DNA from: Arbacia lixula
Taxonomy: Eukaryota; Echinodermata; Echinoidea; Arbacioida; Arbaciidae
NCBI GenBank assembly: GCA_963669155.1
Contig: OZ022577.1
Span: 30,622,053-30,686,052, forward strand
Length of the DNA stretch: 64,000 nt
Direction: 5' to 3'
Below are positions 62,859-64,000 of the stretch, piece after piece. The position numbers and the translations under genes are program-made. The notes below the pieces were generated by a model, which saw nothing but the letters and a program-made list of their open reading frames with translations, made no database searches and was not told the origin of the DNA. Numbering within the stretch: position 1 is the stretch's first letter; the number at the start of each line of letters is the position of its first letter.

Positions 62859-62899
62859 GTATGTGGCGATGGGGTCATTCTCTCAGTTTCATTCTGGGA

Positions 62900-63145
62900 C
62901 CTCAATTTTTGGTGTGCCAAACACTCGTTTCGTTCATACCACACACCTTAACCGAATGGAACACATTACCATACACAGTGAGGTCAATCCTTGACAAAAA
63001 GAAATTTAAGCACGCAGTCCACAAACACATAACAGAGCAAAGCAATAACTAAAATCAACCTCTCTCTCCATTACGACCATCTGCGCACCCTAAGCCCTGC
63101 CTATTTCACTCCTTTTAGGGGAGTTGGGCAGTACCCACAAGATTG
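62900..63145 (+). mobile_element. LINE 3'-end fragment, sense
   Basis: SFIPHTLTEWNTLPYTV then SILDKKKFKHAVHKH resembles the last residues of many metazoan non-LTR reverse-transcriptase ORFs, where an arginine/tryptophan WNxLP motif is followed by FK. After the stop, pyrimidine-rich sequence ends in AGATTGAAATTGAGATTGA, a simple-repeat tail. Confidence 0.6.
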
Positions 63146-64000
63146 AAATTGAGATTGATTCCTCTAAGAAAAGTTTACATCAAATTTGCTGTATTTATAA
63201 TAATAATTTAGATCAATATACCTTTGTAGGTATTTACAAGGTATGATTGATTTGTAACAATAATTGGAAGGCAGATAGTTGGACACCATACTTTTATTTA
63301 ATCTTTTGGCATTGACTAATTTCAACCACAATGGCTCCCCAACATTAAAATATCGCAATTTCTCGTTTCCAGCATACAATATGTAACTTTTTACATATGT
63401 TGTCATCCTCTATCCTTCAAGTCATTTTTCTTGTTTAAAGAAAGATGGATAGGATATTGCTGGTATTATTTGTCAAACCATGATAGCAAGCAAATTCTGT
63501 AGAAATACCTGTTGTGGAAATTGTAAAAACACAGAAGCATGAAAAAAAGCAATGATGATAAAAATCAAATCATTATGTAACATGATAGATTGGGCATGTT
63601 CACTAACATTGATTATGAATTTGGGAAAGAAATAATTTTCTCAGTGTTTGAATTTTGATGTGATGCATGTACAATGCACCTTGACGATATGAAATCAAAA
63701 ATAATACTATTCTATAGTTTGTTGTTGTTTGTGTTCAAAATGAAATTATTGCATTAAGATTTTTCATCATTTCCATTTCAATGAATGAAATAAATGTTTG
63801 TAGTTGATGTTCTGTTCTCTTTTTAGCAGTGGTGGTATGAAACATACGATATCTACTCAAAATTTGAGATCTTATTTGCACGATCTAATTTGACACCTAA
63901 TGGAAAAGTGAAATACTAACCCTCTATATTGCATGTATAATCAAATATATCACGAAAGTGCAATTTGTACGTACTGCAAATGCTATTTCAACTACGCTAC
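63146..64000. other. Start of intron 68, no gene seen
   Basis: AT-rich, no exon with spectrin-like coding and no repeat that I recognise. Confidence 0.5.

Noticed and set aside
59176..60057. 288-residue minus-strand ORF and 185-residue plus-strand ORF
   Set aside because: The plus frame starts in real exon 64 and runs on into GGGGA repeats past the donor. The minus frame is the mirror of the same purine-rich tract.
1..64000. Assignment to dystonin/MACF, plectin or spectrin instead of nesprin
   Set aside because: All share CH2 and spectrin repeats, but the exons after CH2 match the nesprin-1 N-terminal rod as I recall it, and no plakin domain follows the CH pair.

Overview
The window is animal genomic DNA dominated by one very large, intron-rich gene on the + strand. 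I read 68 consecutive coding exons (positions 1-62858, about 13.2 kb of coding sequence, about 4,400 codons). All 67 exon junctions keep one reading frame. Apart from the first, all have GT-AG borders. The product is a nesprin (SYNE1-type nuclear-envelope spectrin-repeat protein). It opens in the tail of a second calponin-homology (CH2) domain (VDVDKPDEKSIMTYV) and continues as an almost unbroken rod of roughly 40 spectrin repeats. The first rod exons agree block by block with the vertebrate nesprin-1 N-terminal rod as I remember it, for example HLEYQEIKYRLLAF, FFEQYNQTF and GNFLLETC. The 5' end (promoter, CH1, start codon) and the 3' end (rest of the rod, KASH anchor) lie outside the window.

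The organism is most likely a marine invertebrate deuterostome, probably an echinoderm of sea-urchin type. This is inferred from the nesprin-1-like sequence, the intron density and the very dense population of short inverted-repeat elements (MITEs), not from a species-specific marker.

Layout. 1-2.0 kb: CH2 end, interrupted by an intron with two MITEs and a 1,050-bp hAT-like element. 2.3-17.7 kb: the first 18 rod exons, with introns holding decayed copies of exon edges. 17.7-23.7 kb: a nested transposon block, in which an outer element with TTGTCTCGCCCAC-type ends carries a 157-bp tandem repeat with AGGTCA motifs and is split by a 4.6-kb hAT-like element with 8-bp target duplications. 24-38 kb: rod exons of varied size, plus a 397-bp inverted-repeat element. 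38.3-62.9 kb: a strikingly regular part in which a two-repeat cassette of about 216 residues recurs nine times. The introns here contain two large arrays: 16 intronic copies of an exon end plus its 5' splice site (47.0-48.3 kb) and 14 exact-length 87-bp units (49.2-50.4 kb). After 62.9 kb only intron with a LINE fragment is seen.

Main observations: (i) repeated small tandem duplications that include exon-intron borders, leaving ghost exons and decoy splice sites next to at least ten exons; (ii) a transposon-borne array of six perfect DR1-type AGGTCA repeats; (iii) a higher-order exon cassette in the rod; (iv) an 83-87-bp family with TTAA-bounded ends, scattered through the introns and amplified 14 times at one place; (v) an apparent loss of the GT donor after the first exon. 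No second protein-coding gene, tRNA, rRNA or CRISPR was found. The long ORFs in the 49-50 kb array are by-products of its 87-bp period.
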